64,000 nucleotides of DNA from an uncultured Pseudomonadota bacterium (GCA_937123825.1 CAKZKQ010000675.1:16876-80875), one strand, 5' to 3'; positions 54,845 through 64,000 are shown, counted from the first letter of the stretch. The notes: generated from the sequence alone by a model not told the origin. Numbers and translations: made by a program.

Positions 54845-56044
54845 TCACTCTTGCGCTTCTTTTGGGGGCTTTGGTAGGCACGCAGCGCGCTCTTTGGGGA
54901 GGTACTGGGCAGTCTCCCAGACAAGAAGGACGCCGTCCTGGTCGACCGTGGCAAGGTGATGGCCGGAAGGGCTGAAGTCCATGTCCACGGCGGGAGCGTT
55001 GTGGCCATCGGACCAGCTCTTGACCCTTTGACCGGTTGAAAGGTCGAAGAGGGCGATGGTGCCATCTTCAAACCCTGTTGCCAGCAGACATCCGTCTTTT
55101 GAAACCACTGCGTCTTGAACGTCTCCAGGGCCACCTGTGAGAAACATGATGTCATGAGCCTCGACAGGAAAAGGCACAAACATCAATGAGCCAGCTTTTC
55201 CACACCAGACGACCCCGTGGGGCGTCACGATGGGTGCGACATCGCAGTGGGTGCGAGGCAATTTTTCATCCCATCCGTGTTCAGGGTCGAGCCATATCAC
55301 CCAATCACAGTGTTTGTTGGGTTCACAGTCGGCCAATCCGCTGAAGACGAACATGTTGCTGTAGGGATCGAAACCCACCGAAGATATGCCGAGGATGCCT
55401 GTTTTCTCTAAAAGCATGGGGTCATAAGGAAAGGGAGGGTTGTCGGAGGGATTGTGTGTTTGGTGTTTGGTGAACCTGGGGAGAGGGTAAATGGCTGAGT
55501 TGATATTGTTCAGATCCAGTATGATCCAGCGTACATTCATTTCTGATGCAACCACACGGTGCCCATCTGGCAAAAATGCCATACTTTTCGATGGTTCCAG
55601 TGTTGATTCAATGATTCGAGTCCACGTTTTTGCATTATAAAATGAGATGGCGTGGGCTTGATGAGGACCAGTCCATTTTGTGGAAGGCACTGAGGCTGCC
55701 ACAATTGAACCGTCTGGAGAGGCCGTCAACGCGACGACATCTTCTTTAATGCCTGTGTCCCAAACCCGTTGGGTTGATGTAGACCACACATGAACGCTGG
55801 ATCCTGACAAGGGTTCGATGTCAGATGAACTGACGAAGCGCTCATCTGACAAAAACGCCACTGCAAGCTGTTTTTGATTGCCAATGGAGTCCTTAAACGC
55901 TGGGGTTTGTTCCTTGATAGGCCCCAGACGTCCTATAGAAGCTGTTGGTAAGGCAATTTTGAACCCTGAGCGCGTCACATCAAGCTGTTTGGGGCCACAA
56001 CCCAATCCTGACAAAACCAAAGCCAACGCCAATATGTATTTCAT
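54845..56044 (-). CDS. WD40-like beta-propeller lipoprotein
   Basis: 399 residues. Signal peptide with lipobox LSGLGC. Repeated blade motifs are visible: SVHVWSTSTQRVWD, ALTASPDGSIVAASV, LATGFEDGTIALFDLSTGQRVKSW and DMDFSPSGHHLATVDQDGVLLVWE. This is a WD40/YVTN-like propeller anchored to a membrane. It overlaps the metallopeptidase gene by four bases (ATGA). Probably a surface or periplasmic partner or docking protein of the operon. Confidence 0.8.
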   Translation of the reverse strand: MKYILALALVLSGLGCGPKQLDVTRSGFKIALPTASIGRLGPIKEQTPAFKDSIGNQKQLAVAFLSDERFVSSSDIEPLSGSSVHVWSTSTQRVWDTGIKEDVVALTASPDGSIVAASVPSTKWTGPHQAHAISFYNAKTWTRIIESTLEPSKSMAFLPDGHRVVASEMNVRWIILDLNNINSAIYPLPRFTKHQTHNPSDNPPFPYDPMLLEKTGILGISSVGFDPYSNMFVFSGLADCEPNKHCDWVIWLDPEHGWDEKLPRTHCDVAPIVTPHGVVWCGKAGSLMFVPFPVEAHDIMFLTGGPGDVQDAVVSKDGCLLATGFEDGTIALFDLSTGQRVKSWSDGHNAPAVDMDFSPSGHHLATVDQDGVLLVWETAQYLPKERAACLPKPPKEAQE

Positions 56045-57543
56045 AGCCTTTCCAAAGCTGTCTTGATTTTTTGTCTGTCAGATTTGTCGAGGCGTTCTTT
56101 GAACAAATTTTGCCACCATGTGTTCCGTAAGATGTCCGCTTCCAGGGTATTGAGTTGGTTGATGTGTTGTATGAGTTTATTTGTTGGTCCATGATACTCA
56201 GGATCTCCCCATGTTAATCTATCTGAGGGCCAATTTTGTTCGACGATTTTCTGTATTGAAAATATGTTGATAGAATTGATAGGGTTTGGTGATTTGTCTT
56301 CGCAGGATTCTGCAAAATCGATGCAGTCTTTGGTGAACTTTTGCTGTGCTTTTGAGTCTATTATGGCTGGTGTGCCTATAAGTAGTCGAATTAAGCTAAT
56401 GTTTTTGTTGTTTTTCCATTTTGTGGTGTTTTTGAATAGTGTTGTTGCTGCCATTCTGTGTCTGATTTTATTTGGGTTGAACCCATTGGGTAGAGGGGCT
56501 TTTGTGAATTCTTCAGTGCCTTGGCCTGATGTGAATGTGCCTCTGAATTCGTGTTTGAACTCTAGAAGTGCTTGCTCTATGTAGTCATCGTCTTCAGTTT
56601 CTTCTATGTCTGACTTGAGTGTTGCATCTACAAAATGCTGGAGCTCATGAATGACGGTCTGAATTATGCTGGACCATTCTGGTGTTGAGAATTCTATGCT
56701 GTCTATTCTTTGGTTCATGTTTTTAGTGGCAAAGATAAATATGCTTTGGGCGTCATGGTCATAATATCCGTTAATGTCCCCCTTGTTTTCGAGGGTTTCG
56801 AACGTTCTGTTGGATTTGGCGAAGAGTAAAAGTTCAGATGTGTTTAAGTCTCGATCGAATGCAGGTACCATAAAGTTTAATGATATGGGTGGGTTGTTGT
56901 TTTGTGCGTACCAGTCGTTCATGGCGTTTAGTGTATTGTTTCGTGCAGACTCTTGAATTGTTTCATTGTTGCTTTTTTTAGAGTGGGTGGTTTCTTTTTT
57001 GACAATGGATAGAAAGTGTGAACGGTCTTGGGTAGCTCTGCTTAGCAATTGTGCTTTGAATTGCTCCAAGTCACCTATTTGCAAGGCGCCTCCAATACGA
57101 ACATTGTATAGTCCTTCTATTGTGACAGGTGTTGGGAGTTCGAAGTACTCTTTGGATAGGTCGAACTTGACTTCTTCTTTTTTAAAGCCGTGTTTACTGA
57201 ATACGATGTCTTGAGGCGGGAGGTTGAGGCGCATTTCCAGCCTGAAGTGGCCCTTGGCGTCGGTGACTGTGGTGTGGGGTCCTGCGTTGACCTTCAGGCC
57301 TTCTATTGGGCGGCCCTTCTCATCGACTACATAACCGGTCATTACATAGAGCTTTTCGCCTGAATCCTTTTCGGGGCTCTGGTCTTGGACAGGTTCGAGG
57401 GGTTGGCTTAGGGCTTGGCTTTGTTGGCGTGTTTTGCCTGGGGTGGGCGCCTTGGGGGTTTCGGGGGCCTTTGCGGGCTCTTCTTGTTGGCGCTCGGGTG
57501 CCTTGGTTTTGGTGAATTCAACTTTGAGAACGGGTTCAGCCAT
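56041..57543 (-). CDS. CarboxypepD_reg-like protein with HExxH metallopeptidase motif
   Basis: 500 residues, no signal peptide. Residues 1-65 are low-complexity (Pro, Glu, Gln, Lys). Residues about 66-150 form a carboxypeptidase-regulatory-like beta domain (VMTGYVVDEKGRPIEGLKVNAGPHTTVTDAKGHFRL). The remaining 350 residues contain VIHELQHFVDA, a HExxH zinc-site motif, near residue 300; the third ligand is not assignable. The coding DNA after about position 57230 is visibly AT-rich compared with its own 5' end and the flanking genes. The start overlaps the ATPase stop by eight bases. It could be a secreted toxin or effector with exchangeable C-terminus. Confidence 0.72.
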   Translation of the reverse strand: MAEPVLKVEFTKTKAPERQQEEPAKAPETPKAPTPGKTRQQSQALSQPLEPVQDQSPEKDSGEKLYVMTGYVVDEKGRPIEGLKVNAGPHTTVTDAKGHFRLEMRLNLPPQDIVFSKHGFKKEEVKFDLSKEYFELPTPVTIEGLYNVRIGGALQIGDLEQFKAQLLSRATQDRSHFLSIVKKETTHSKKSNNETIQESARNNTLNAMNDWYAQNNNPPISLNFMVPAFDRDLNTSELLLFAKSNRTFETLENKGDINGYYDHDAQSIFIFATKNMNQRIDSIEFSTPEWSSIIQTVIHELQHFVDATLKSDIEETEDDDYIEQALLEFKHEFRGTFTSGQGTEEFTKAPLPNGFNPNKIRHRMAATTLFKNTTKWKNNKNISLIRLLIGTPAIIDSKAQQKFTKDCIDFAESCEDKSPNPINSINIFSIQKIVEQNWPSDRLTWGDPEYHGPTNKLIQHINQLNTLEADILRNTWWQNLFKERLDKSDRQKIKTALERL

Positions 57544-59650
57544 GGGAGCGCCTGGGTTTGTTGGGTTTGTTGGGGACCAGGTGGCCTAGAGCTCGGATTT
57601 GCTCTATGGCGCCTTCACGCAGTGAGTCTTCGCACATGGGTTGGCCGCGGTCGGCGGCCAGAATGGCGGTGTGTAGGATGGCGTTGCGGATGTGTCCTCC
57701 TGAGAGCACAAAACTCTCTCCAAGCGCCTCAAAGTTGATGCCCTTGTCTATTGGGGCATCGGGCGGAAGAAGTTGCTTCCAGAGCTGTGAGCGGAGGTGG
57801 GCGTCTGGGGGCTCGAACTCTATTTGGAAGCGCAGACGCCGTCGGAACGCATCGTCGATGCTTCCTGGCAGGTTGGTCGTCAAGACCGCCAACCCTTCAA
57901 AGTCCTCCAAGCGCTGCAAGAGGTAATTGACCTCAAGGTTGGCGTAGCGGTCGTTGGAGCTTTTGACGTCGGTCCGCTTGGCAAAAAGGCTGTCGGCCTC
58001 ATCAAACAAGAGCACTGCGCGGGACTGTGAGGCGCTGTCAAAGACTTTGAACAGGTTCTTTTCTGTTTCTCCGACGTATTTGTCCACGATGCGCGAGAGA
58101 TCGACCCGGTAGAGGGTTCGACCCAAAGCGTGGGCCAATGCCCCCGCTGCCAGCGATTTGCCGGTGCCTGGGGGGCCGCTGAAGAGGGCGCAAACGCTCT
58201 TGCCTCCTGGGGATCGTTGTCCAAATCCCCAGATGTCAAAGATGGTCTGGTTGTGTTTTGCGTGGAGCAATAGGGCGCTGAGTTGTTCAAAGGTGTGCTC
58301 GGGCAGCACCAGATCTTTTAGGCCAACATAACGTGACACCCGGTCTGTCAGTTCTCCCAGACCATGTCCTGCGCTGCCTTCAACCAGGGTCAGCAAAGCC
58401 GTCGCTGTGTCCTGGGAGTGGACTTCTTCCGTGTTGGTTTTTTGTTTCCAGGCTCCAAGGACCCGGTGCATGGCTCGGGGCGTGACCACGCTGGTTTTGG
58501 ACAGTTGCATGGCGAGTTGGGCGGCTGCTTCTGGAGCAAACTCTGCGCTCAAGGTCCGTTGCCACAATTGCCTTTGTAGGGTTGGGTGTTGGTTGTCTAC
58601 GTGCAGCACCATCCAATGCTCGGCGGCTTCAAGCACAGACGCTGGAGGCTGCTGGCAGACCAGGAAGAACGCCCCTGGAAAGGTCTTAAGTCGCTCGGGT
58701 TCGTGGCGTAAGAGCGTTTCGAGCGGGGCGTTGTGCTCGTCGGTGTTGATCAGTAGGTCGGCGCGTTGAAGGACACCTTCGCGCATGGCGTCTTGTAGCC
58801 ACGATGGGTTTGAAGCCAACGCATCTGGCTCAACTTCCAGAAGTTTGCGCCCCGCGCTGTCCGCAAAAGCTCTGAGCACGGTCCGTCGTCCGCTTCCTGC
58901 ATCGCCACACAGGCAGAGTCTGGCTCTAGGGCGGCGCAATCCGCGCTCCAGCGCTTGGCGCCACTTCCTTTCAAAGACCAATGAAGAGAGTTTTTTAGGC
59001 GATGGGTGAAAGCTGAACCCCCGCGGTGGAGGCAACTCATCGCGCTCCATAAACATCAACACACGATCGCACACCGCCACGATCTTGTGGATGTGGGGGG
59101 AGTGGGGTTGCCACAGTGGATGGGGCAGGAGGGTGAGCAGTCCGTGGCGAAGCAGAGGGCTGTGGTGTTGCAAGCGCTGGCGAGCCTCGTGGTCCGGTTG
59201 TGCACCGCTGACCAGCGCACACAAAAAGCCCACGGTGGGTTGGCGCAGCGAAAAGTCAGACCAGGCAACGCTGTAGGCTCTGGACAAACCCTCAGACAGG
59301 CGCGGTGCCGACGCCGCCAACAAGAGCGCCACCTCCAGGTCATCGAGTCCAAAACCAACCTTCAACTCTTCAAGGGCCAGTTCAACCCGCGAGCCACCGC
59401 GCAGCGATGCTGCTGTGACTTGCGCCAGTTCTGACTCCAAGGCCTCCAGCGGTGCGATCCCCAAACCCGCGAACCAGGGTTCGTAGGTCGCGGCGTCTGT
59501 GGTTGGCAGATCAAAAGTTCGTCGCAGCTCTTCCTGACTGACGCATGCGTCGCTGTATGTCAGCCCGCGCTCAAAAAGGCGCTCGGGGTGCAACCGCATG
59601 AAGCGTTGCACCCACAACGACGCTCTGCGGTACCAGACCGGTCTCTCCAT
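57536..59650 (-). CDS. AAA+ ATPase, contractile-injection-system type
   Basis: 704 residues. Residues about 240-330 carry a degenerate P-loop region (LCLCGDAGSGRRTVL). The C-terminal AAA+ domain has Walker A GPPGTGKSLAAG, Walker B AVLLFDEADSLF, sensor 1 VLTTNLP and arginine finger region RRRLRFQIEF. The order (EQLSALLLHAK ... GGKSVCALFSGPPGTGKS ... VDKYVGETEKNLFKVFD) matches the Pvc15/Afp15-type ATPases of extracellular contractile injection systems. No sheath, tube or baseplate gene is in this window, so the ATPase may serve a locus beyond it or another function. Confidence 0.8.
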   Translation of the reverse strand: MERPVWYRRASLWVQRFMRLHPERLFERGLTYSDACVSQEELRRTFDLPTTDAATYEPWFAGLGIAPLEALESELAQVTAASLRGGSRVELALEELKVGFGLDDLEVALLLAASAPRLSEGLSRAYSVAWSDFSLRQPTVGFLCALVSGAQPDHEARQRLQHHSPLLRHGLLTLLPHPLWQPHSPHIHKIVAVCDRVLMFMERDELPPPRGFSFHPSPKKLSSLVFERKWRQALERGLRRPRARLCLCGDAGSGRRTVLRAFADSAGRKLLEVEPDALASNPSWLQDAMREGVLQRADLLINTDEHNAPLETLLRHEPERLKTFPGAFFLVCQQPPASVLEAAEHWMVLHVDNQHPTLQRQLWQRTLSAEFAPEAAAQLAMQLSKTSVVTPRAMHRVLGAWKQKTNTEEVHSQDTATALLTLVEGSAGHGLGELTDRVSRYVGLKDLVLPEHTFEQLSALLLHAKHNQTIFDIWGFGQRSPGGKSVCALFSGPPGTGKSLAAGALAHALGRTLYRVDLSRIVDKYVGETEKNLFKVFDSASQSRAVLLFDEADSLFAKRTDVKSSNDRYANLEVNYLLQRLEDFEGLAVLTTNLPGSIDDAFRRRLRFQIEFEPPDAHLRSQLWKQLLPPDAPIDKGINFEALGESFVLSGGHIRNAILHTAILAADRGQPMCEDSLREGAIEQIRALGHLVPNKPNKPRRSHG

Positions 59651-59826
59651 GTCTCAAGTGTTCCTTGCTTCTCATGCCTTTGCCTGGACCACGGGTTACC
59701 TCACTGGAACTCAGAGTATCATCTTTGACTATCAACTGGAAGTGCCGTTGGGGGTTCTGCGTGGTCGGCGGACAAGCTGGATTGTTGGGAGCGGTGCAGG
59801 ATGCTTGCGGTCTTGGTTTGTGGCGT

Positions 59827-62800
59827 TTAGGAGCGACGGCGAGCGGTGAGCAGGAGGCTGAGGGCGAGCAGGAGGAGTGGGGTTTTTGAGGTGGGGTTTG
59901 TTGGGGTGGGTGAGGTGGTGCAGCCGAGCCCTTTGTTGCCGCCGGTGAAGTCTCCGGCGAAGGGGTCGATGACCCGGAAGTTGATGGCCTCGGTGGGGGC
60001 GCCGACGAGGGATTGGTCGTCGGTGGCTTCGACGCTCCAGGTGTAGCCGTCAAATTGGGACAGATCGAGGGTGAGGGTGGTTTGGTCGCCGTCCTGGGGC
60101 TCGATGCCTTCGATGGTGTGGATGGGTTCGCCGCTGCTTTGGGACAAGACGCGCAGGGTGTAGGTCAGCGGGTCGCTGTCGAGGTCTGAGGCGTGGCTGA
60201 AGACGAACTCGATCTGGGGTCCGATGAGCTGGTCGCCTTCCACGGGGGCGACGGCGCCGGGGGCGGTGGGGGCGGTGTTTTCCAGGTTGAGCAGGAAGGT
60301 GGTCACGGCGTAGGGGCCCGGTCCCTGGCCATCGACAGCCCGGACGCGCACGGCGAAGGTCTGGTCTTCTTCCAGGCCCTCCAGGATCACTTCTGTTTGA
60401 CCGGCTTCGGGGGTGACGGCCTGGAGGATGGGGTCGAAGGTTTCGTCGGCGGCGACCTCGACTTCGTAGACGACGGCGTCACCGTCGGGATCCTCGACTG
60501 GCTCCCAGGCGATCCTGGCGGCCTCGGTCAGTTGTTGGCCGCTTTGGGCCGGTGAGGTGATGGTTGGGGCGGGGGGGAGGGTGTTGGTGGTGTTGACCTC
60601 GAAGGTGACCAGGTCGCTGAAGTCGCTTTGGGCGCCGAGGGCGTCGCGGGCGCTGACGTGCCATTGGTAGCTTTGGCCCTCGACTAGGGTGGCCTCCAGG
60701 GTGATCTCGGGGATGGGGGCTTCGCCCTGGGCCAGGGGCAGGTCCAGGTTGGCGTCTTCGAAGAGTTCAAAGAGGTAGGTGATCTCGTCGCCTTCGGGGT
60801 CCTGGGCGTCGGTGGCGCGCAGGGTGGGGGTGAGGCTGTCGGCGGTGCCGATGGGGACGTTGGGGTCGGGGATGGAGGGGGGCTCGTTGGCTTGGTCGAT
60901 GACCAGGGTGACGGTTGGGCTGAAGGGGCCTTCGACAAAGGGGTCGGCGGCCCGTGAGCGCCAAAAATAGGTGGTGTTGTCGTCCAGGGCGACGTCGACC
61001 TGCCAGCGGGTGAACTCGGGCTCGGCGTCGTCGCTTTCCAGGCCTTGGATGGAGGCCACGAGCTGGGTCAACTCGGGGTCGCTGTAGACCTCGAAGCTGT
61101 GGGTGATGGGGTCGCCGTTGGGGTCCTGGGCGTTGAGGACCGAGAGGGTGGGCTGGAGGGCGTCGACGCGCTCTTCGAGGGTCTGGGTTTCGGGTTCGGG
61201 GGCCGTGGGGCCGTCAAAATCGGTCGGATCGGTGCCGCCGAGGCATTCCTGGCGGTTGGTGAGGTTGTCGGCGTCGGGGTCGAGGTCGCCGTCTTCGCCG
61301 TCGGTGGGGTCGAGGCCAAAGGCACGCTCGCAGTCGTCGGGCACGCCGTCGTTGTCGGCGTCTTCAAAGGCCACGTCGATGGACCAGCTCTGTTCGGTGC
61401 ACAGCGCCTCGTCGTCGCAGACTTGGATTTGGACCTCGTGGCTGCCCTCCTGGGACTGGGCCAGGGTGGGGGTCCAGGTGATGACGTCGAGGTCCAGGGT
61501 CATGCCCGTTGGAGAGGCCAGAAGGTCGATGGTCAGCGGGTCGTCGGGGATGTCGGTGGCGACGATGGTGTAGGTGTAGAGCTGGTCTGGGGTGCCAAAG
61601 AGGGGCGGATCGGAGTCGATCTGGGGGGCTGCGTTGGTGGTGGTCACCGTGGTGTCTTCAAAGGGCTGGGCCTGTCCGTCGTCGGCGCAGGCCCGGATGG
61701 TGAGCACGGCGTCGCCGTCTGGGGCGGTGAACTCGACGTTTAGCCCGGCGGCATCGTCGCACAGCCCGTCCTCGTCCAGGTCCCAGGTGACGGCCACGGC
61801 GTCACCGTCCAGATCGGTGGCCTCGGCGGCCAGCGAGATGGTTTGCCCTTCGATCCCTTCGTAGGGGCCTCCGGCGCCGATGGTCGGGGGGCGGTTGGTG
61901 TTGTTGATGGTCCAGCCAAAGGCGCTCTCAACGTCGTTGGCGCCGTCGCTGACGGTGACAGTGATCACGTAGGGGCTCAGCGTATTGGCCTCGAAGTCCA
62001 CCGCGCCCGAGATCACCCCGGTGTCCGGGTCAATGGTCAGCGCGCTGGGCAGTCCGGCGGCGGCGTAGGTCAGAGGTTGGCCTTCGGGGTCGTTGGCAAA
62101 GACGGGGAGGTTGATGGCGTCGCCCTCGTTGTGGGTTTGATCGGGGATGGGCAGGACGGTGGGGGGCTCGTCGGGGACGATGACGTCGATGGTCACCACC
62201 ACCTCTCCAAAAATCCCGCCCTGGCTGTCCTGGAGCGCCAGCGTCATGGTGTCCGTCAGCGCGCCGCCGCCCGTGTTGACGTAGCTGACCTGCCCCGCGT
62301 CGATGTCCGACTGCGCAAACGCCCCGTCGTCTTCCACAAGCTCGCCGTTGGCGACCACAAACCCGTCTTGCGGGCCTTGGACCTGGACAAAAAGGACCTG
62401 ATCATCTCCGCCGTCGGCGTCGGTGCCCTGCAAGGTCAGCGCGTCGATGACGGTCGTCTCTGCGGCATTGGCCTCCAGCGTGTTGTTGGCCAGCAGTGTT
62501 GGGGCCAGGTTGCCGATGATGACCCGGTTGTCGCCCCCAAAGTTGCCCGTCACGGCGTCCAGATCGCCGTCGCCGTCCACGTCGCCAAGCGCCACCGCCT
62601 GGGTATCGCCGCCGTCCACGGGGCGGCCCGCGTCGGCAAAGCCCCCGGCGCCGTCATTTAGGAAAAAGAGGCTGTTTTGGTTGGAGGCCGCCACCAAGAG
62701 GTCCAGATCGCCGTCGCCGTCGATGTCGCCAAGCGCCACATCCTGGGCGTTGGTGACCGCCAGCGCTGCGCCCAGGGCCACAAAGCTGCTCTCTCCGTCG

Positions 62801-64000
62801 CCGCCAAAGACCTCCACGCCGGTGTCTGTGGCCACGACGGCGTCGACAAAGCCGTCACCGTCCACGTCGCCCAGCGCCAGCGCCCGGCTGTTGGCCCCAA
62901 AGGCCACGCCGTCCTCAAATCCCAGCGCGCCGTCCCCCAGCAAGACCGCGTTGCTGGCCGCCCCGGCGACCACCACGTCCAGCGTGCCTGAGTTGTCGAT
63001 GTCGCCAAGCGCCACATCCAACGACACCCCGCCGACCAGGATCTTGCTGGTCTCCTCAAAGCCGCCCGCGCCGTCGTTGAAGCGGGCCGTGTCGCCAGCC
63101 TGGGTCGCCAAGAAAACGTCCAGGTCACCGTCGCTGTCAAAGTCGCCCAGCGCGACCGCCGTCGTGTCGTTCACGGCGATGGCCTGGCCCGAGTCTGTGA
63201 AGACGCCCGCGCCGTTGTTCAAATAGATCGCGTCGGAGCCGCCCGTGTTGGCCTCATAAAAATCCAGGTCGCCGTCGCCATCCAGATCCCCCACCGCCAG
63301 CGCCACCGTGCTGGCCGTGCCCAGCGCCTGACCCGAGTCCACAAACCCCCCGGCGCCGTCCCCCAGAAAGACCCGGTTTGGCTCGCCGCGGTTGCCCGTC
63401 AACACATCCAGATCGCCGTCGCCATCCAAATCTGCCAACGCCACCGCCAGCGTCGCCCCGGCGTCAAAGGTCCCCGCGCCGTCAAAATGGTTCTCCGAGG
63501 CCGCCGCCGTCACATCGTACTCGTGCACGTGCGCCTGCAAGACCCCCGTGTTGCCCTCCCCCAGAACCGTCGCCGTGACCTCCAACTGAACGCGCTCTCC
63601 GGCAAGCGGCGCCTGCTGCAAGGTCACCGTCCCCGTGGCCCCGGCCACCGCCACATCAAAGGCCAGCGCCCCCGATTGGCTGCCGCGCACCAGCATCCCC
63701 TCCAGCAGGGACTCTTCAAGTGGGTTGGCGTCAAAGGTGAGCGCGGGGCTGAAGTCGGCCTGCACGCTGGGGGCGTAGGGCTGCGGCGCGGTGCCGATGA
63801 CAAAGAGCGGGGTGGGGCCGCCGAGCCAGACCTCGGCGCTGACGCCGTTGTTGGCGACCACCAGATCCAGCGCGCCGTCGCCGTCCAGATCCCCGGCAGA
63901 GGCCCCGCGACCGTCGGCGTTCCCAAAGCCTTCGCCGGCGTCGGTAAAGGCCCCGACGCCGTCGTTGAGATAAAGGCGCGCGTCCTGGCCTCCGGCGTTG
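59827..64000 (-). CDS. Giant FG-GAP/VCBS and Ig-like surface protein (5'-truncated by window edge)
   Basis: At least 1390 residues; the reading frame is open to the window edge, so the true N-terminus is outside. The N-terminal third has repeated VALGDIDGDGDLD-type FG-GAP/VCBS repeats, predicted to fold as a calcium-binding beta-propeller. Then come cadherin/Ig-like (NEGDAINLPVFANDPEGQPLTY) and fibronectin-like domains, and an EF-hand-like DADNDGVPDDCERAFGLDP block. The end reads GGNKGLGCTT...LLLLALSLLLTARRRS, a Cys, hydrophobic helix and Arg tail that resembles the MYXO-CTERM sorting signal. Secreted, surface-bound protein of unknown ligand. Confidence 0.82.
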   Translation of the reverse strand, partial: NAGGQDARLYLNDGVGAFTDAGEGFGNADGRGASAGDLDGDGALDLVVANNGVSAEVWLGGPTPLFVIGTAPQPYAPSVQADFSPALTFDANPLEESLLEGMLVRGSQSGALAFDVAVAGATGTVTLQQAPLAGERVQLEVTATVLGEGNTGVLQAHVHEYDVTAAASENHFDGAGTFDAGATLAVALADLDGDGDLDVLTGNRGEPNRVFLGDGAGGFVDSGQALGTASTVALAVGDLDGDGDLDFYEANTGGSDAIYLNNGAGVFTDSGQAIAVNDTTAVALGDFDSDGDLDVFLATQAGDTARFNDGAGGFEETSKILVGGVSLDVALGDIDNSGTLDVVVAGAASNAVLLGDGALGFEDGVAFGANSRALALGDVDGDGFVDAVVATDTGVEVFGGDGESSFVALGAALAVTNAQDVALGDIDGDGDLDLLVAASNQNSLFFLNDGAGGFADAGRPVDGGDTQAVALGDVDGDGDLDAVTGNFGGDNRVIIGNLAPTLLANNTLEANAAETTVIDALTLQGTDADGGDDQVLFVQVQGPQDGFVVANGELVEDDGAFAQSDIDAGQVSYVNTGGGALTDTMTLALQDSQGGIFGEVVVTIDVIVPDEPPTVLPIPDQTHNEGDAINLPVFANDPEGQPLTYAAAGLPSALTIDPDTGVISGAVDFEANTLSPYVITVTVSDGANDVESAFGWTINNTNRPPTIGAGGPYEGIEGQTISLAAEATDLDGDAVAVTWDLDEDGLCDDAAGLNVEFTAPDGDAVLTIRACADDGQAQPFEDTTVTTTNAAPQIDSDPPLFGTPDQLYTYTIVATDIPDDPLTIDLLASPTGMTLDLDVITWTPTLAQSQEGSHEVQIQVCDDEALCTEQSWSIDVAFEDADNDGVPDDCERAFGLDPTDGEDGDLDPDADNLTNRQECLGGTDPTDFDGPTAPEPETQTLEERVDALQPTLSVLNAQDPNGDPITHSFEVYSDPELTQLVASIQGLESDDAEPEFTRWQVDVALDDNTTYFWRSRAADPFVEGPFSPTVTLVIDQANEPPSIPDPNVPIGTADSLTPTLRATDAQDPEGDEITYLFELFEDANLDLPLAQGEAPIPEITLEATLVEGQSYQWHVSARDALGAQSDFSDLVTFEVNTTNTLPPAPTITSPAQSGQQLTEAARIAWEPVEDPDGDAVVYEVEVAADETFDPILQAVTPEAGQTEVILEGLEEDQTFAVRVRAVDGQGPGPYAVTTFLLNLENTAPTAPGAVAPVEGDQLIGPQIEFVFSHASDLDSDPLTYTLRVLSQSSGEPIHTIEGIEPQDGDQTTLTLDLSQFDGYTWSVEATDDQSLVGAPTEAINFRVIDPFAGDFTGGNKGLGCTTSPTPTNPTSKTPLLLLALSLLLTARRRS

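Noticed and set aside
57536..59650. Complete contractile injection system locus
   Set aside because: Only the ATPase resembles CIS; no sheath, tube, spike or baseplate gene is in the window.

Overview
The window is GC-rich, densely coded DNA from a Gram-negative bacterium with an outer membrane. Many proteins carry lipoprotein signal peptides. Several lipoproteins have Asn/Asp- or Asp/Glu/Pro-rich linkers just after the lipid-anchored cysteine. Two large secreted proteins with Asp-rich calcium-binding repeats end in a Cys, hydrophobic helix, Arg-cluster tail like MYXO-CTERM. Together these point to the former Deltaproteobacteria (Myxococcota/Bradymonadales-like). That is an inference from style; no rRNA or tRNA gene is present to test it.

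Layout: 0.1-7.2 kb holds a HEAT-like lipoprotein, a cytochrome c lipoprotein, a thrombospondin-type-3/EF-hand surface protein and a YaiI/YqxD (DUF188) protein. 7.3-9.9 kb has a divergent LysR/SDR pair and a DHFR-like reductase, followed by a small terminal-inverted-repeat element (9966-10209). 10.3-14.98 kb has a DUF3817 membrane protein, an MFS transporter, an M1-like peptidase lipoprotein and a fatty-acid-hydroxylase-type membrane enzyme. 15.2-17.0 kb is a TetR, small membrane protein and AlkD-like run behind a candidate TetR operator. 16.9-26.3 kb is a ten-gene minus-strand run whose core is a light-dependent repair set: an FeS (6-4)-type photolyase, a class II-like photolyase fused to a renalase-like FAD oxidoreductase, a DUF2256-DUF3253 protein, an SDR and a 4-TM protein. 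26.4-39.2 kb is mostly housekeeping metabolism and regulators: LysR, acyltransferase, monomeric isocitrate dehydrogenase, homogentisate dioxygenase, Notum/pectinacetylesterase-like lipoprotein, LysR, amidohydrolase, Na+/solute symporter, WYL regulator and GST.

39.5-45.1 kb carries three tandem paralogues of an unrecognised membrane-anchored protein, each ending in Arg-Trp-Phe. 45.1-52.9 kb has a PGM1-type ATP-grasp enzyme, a DAO-type oxidase, a chloramphenicol-acetyltransferase-like enzyme translationally coupled to a lipoprotein, and two related membrane proteins of unknown function. 53.1-54.6 kb encodes a short threonyl-tRNA synthetase without TGS or editing domains. Upstream of it is a small ORF with ten threonine codons, then a terminator hairpin: a thr-type attenuator. 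54.8-59.65 kb is an overlapping three-gene operon: an AAA+ ATPase of the type found with contractile injection systems, a carboxypeptidase-regulatory/HExxH protein with an AT-rich C-terminal part, and a WD40-like lipoprotein. 59.8-64.0 kb is a giant FG-GAP/Ig-like surface protein truncated by the window edge.

Three families of small dispersed repeats lie between genes. One (37.63-37.80 and 54.62-54.77 kb) is a structured element with a compensatory base-pair change between copies. No CRISPR array, tRNA, rRNA, transposase or prophage was seen. Base composition and similarity statements are by eye; no search was run.
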